From the NCBI RefSeq assembly GCF_000372725.1, contig NW_005200615.1, positions 227,114 through 255,957 of the forward strand: a stretch of DNA of 28,844 nucleotides. The letters are read 5' to 3'. The position numbers and the translations under genes were made by a program. Below the pieces are notes generated by a model. That model had not been told where the DNA came from, did no database searches, and worked only from the letters and a program-made list of their open reading frames with translations. Numbering within the stretch: the stretch's first letter is position 1; the number at the start of each line of letters is the position of its first letter. Shown one piece after another: positions 28,501 through 28,844 of the stretch. The stretch is from Emiliania huxleyi CCMP1516 (Eukaryota > Haptophyta > Isochrysidales > Noelaerhabdaceae).

Positions 28501-28844
28501 ATGTCGGGAGAGAACGCGGTGATCCACCCAAACAGGCTGAGCAGCGAGTCAAACTGCTCGGGGATGTCCATGTCATAGACGTACGGCACCGCCCAGATGC
28601 ACTGCACCATCGCGATGATGATCTTCATCTTGCCCGTCATGCCCGACTGCCGCCACAGCAGCGCGTACTTGCGCACAAAGTGCACGACGTCCCTCGCGAG
28701 GCGGCGCTTCGGCACCCAGTTCGACGAGATGATCCAAGAGGTGACGCCGACAAGGAGGGCGAGGAAGAGCACGAGCGCCGCAATCTTGGCCAGGGAGACG
28801 GCGACGGAGCCGCAGGGCAGGCAAGTGGCCGACCAGACGTCAAA
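25584..28844 (-). CDS. Multi-pass membrane protein with tandem C-terminal TIR-like domains (5' end outside window)
   Basis: Open to the window edge; 1,086 residues plus stop are present. It begins with a cysteine-containing end of an extracellular module (WSATCLPCGS, as at the end of GCC2/GCC3-type repeats). At least seven hydrophobic segments follow: VLFLALLVGVTSWII; MKIIIAMVQCIWAVPYVY; PIVVLALIAL; LPLTLFLTFVVV; VFLVIWPVGVPLFYVLLLL; ALLVTILFITMQFLL; CLLVILIAALVINV; VFVVFGTAMLVSAFLLLAW. A long Pro-rich, basic cytoplasmic loop lies at 27850-28380. The first TIR-like domain (about 27030-26590) has LFVSHVW, IFLDVDDL, ALVLMFLSKGYF and NCLREI; the Glu codon at 26811-26813 aligns with the catalytic Glu of NADase TIRs. 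A second, degenerate copy follows (VCLRFSRHN, VFLLYLRRGTF, RLLAVHENDPAQGG). Sensor or receptor role inferred. No intron needed in this span. Confidence 0.8.
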   Translation of the reverse strand, partial: FDVWSATCLPCGSVAVSLAKIAALVLFLALLVGVTSWIISSNWVPKRRLARDVVHFVRKYALLWRQSGMTGKMKIIIAMVQCIWAVPYVYDMDIPEQFDSLLSLFGWITAFSPDIFLPGACYGSYLVRLTVSSTWPIVVLALIALKNIVQEGAARRKVAGTTSLREESANEGVTGAVGAPSPPPSPPPLPPPLLPPPPPPPPLPPPPEATQSVEPPPPPPPPPMSEAASPRVATMLITTPRAMLQRVSSLISPRGRIAFLDAVGLSRLPPQPGDGPGRGSSVSVTSSDAEALEASESFGQRIRRQARQLSFRTAGRNGSARAALEVRRVQSSADGAAGVVGRGLLRALPLTLFLTFVVVPSTSERILSSFNCVEFSTADEPYELRAYLADDLTLDCASAEYAEVELWACVFLVIWPVGVPLFYVLLLLAAKRAIRDTRSTALTRASSFLWAEYEQRTFWWEPLDLLRRLTITGFVLIGTQGSPQLRVLIALLVTILFITMQFLLSPFKRPLDDRMMMLGHVCLLVILIAALVINVCNLSADTCETFGMGRTSYLPALVFVVFGTAMLVSAFLLLAWAAGRYATTLPTLRLVENGLEPPLTIAQGDKWHLFVSHVWSTGQDQAANIKRALQVILPGSRIFLDVDDLADISALESEIGQSALVLMFLSKGYFSSRNCLREIRCAVQLRKPIVLVHEANEAKGGLTLEESMSECPDELRDRVFDSRRRLGMAGGRAIQWHRIADFQKMSLKLIAEQLLLASPQYASTCDALPLYFPGEISADALSFELPVCLRFSRHNSGAGTVAKELASRFRELSVALLAEPSDASPCESGCSSESDAATAGTALTDSAALVREVFLLYLRRGTFAGEEGHELAADLRAVRAAGMRLLAVHENDPAQGGVAFSHFLTTTPEDLVEGGLYSSLAVAFHATPFREISIALAAKAMGASKRMGARHAAAGRLNAAAAKTAAVLASSIHLSSRHGSARSGASGHRSSVRRTSDVTSDGEEAQDTVGSLPGLRVAPAGRSQQLRLGWAGGAAGSLRCLSGGLASSPPAVPVSRVSTGCRAGAEVTLVGGARRLEGGAGAVEEV

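Overview
This is a very GC-rich nuclear window from a microbial eukaryote, most likely a haptophyte alga of the Emiliania/Chrysochromulina type. The support is GC bias above roughly 65%, short introns, dense microsatellites, proline- and alanine-rich low complexity, and gene families known to be expanded in such algae: long armadillo arrays, 72-residue FPGNKG modules, SH-W/ankyrin proteins and multi-pass TIR proteins. A dinoflagellate or pelagophyte cannot be excluded. Four genes could be rebuilt exon by exon with every reading phase closing. They contain 15 introns: 6 GT-AG, 7 GC-AG and 2 apparently GA-AG. In 13 of the 15, the base after the acceptor AG is G.

Left part (1-5,000): the 3' portion of a mitochondrial-type phosphatidylglycerophosphate synthase gene (PGS1, + strand, N-terminal exons missing) converges on a four-exon secreted proline-rich protein ending in a discoidin/fucolectin-like domain (- strand). 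Next come a noncoding stretch with a dispersed repeat and a small divergent ORF. Middle-left (5,091-13,300): a 922-aa protein with seven 72-residue modules plus a coiled coil; a palindromic MITE-like element; a 12-unit armadillo protein (- strand) with one single-base break; and IMP4, a U3 snoRNP processome gene with five exons.

Middle-right (13,300-20,300) is accessory and repeat-rich. It holds a broken SHQW (TIR-like)/ankyrin gene, a duplicated fragment of its 3' end, a secreted Pro/Cys-rich protein and a dispersed repeat. The second copy of that repeat carries a 239-bp insertion with an 8-bp target duplication and exact GT/AG edges (introner-like). A 5'-truncated non-LTR retroelement with an RNase H domain and a CCHC motif follows.

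Right part (21,100-28,844): a five-exon secreted thioredoxin/PDI-like protein with a CAHC active site (- strand), a weak proline-rich ORF, a long GT microsatellite, and the C-terminal 1,086 residues of a multi-pass membrane protein ending in two tandem TIR-like domains (- strand, open at the window edge). The genes do not form an operon or one pathway. The shared themes are secreted or cell-surface proteins, TIR-like signalling domains, and repeat and intron turnover.
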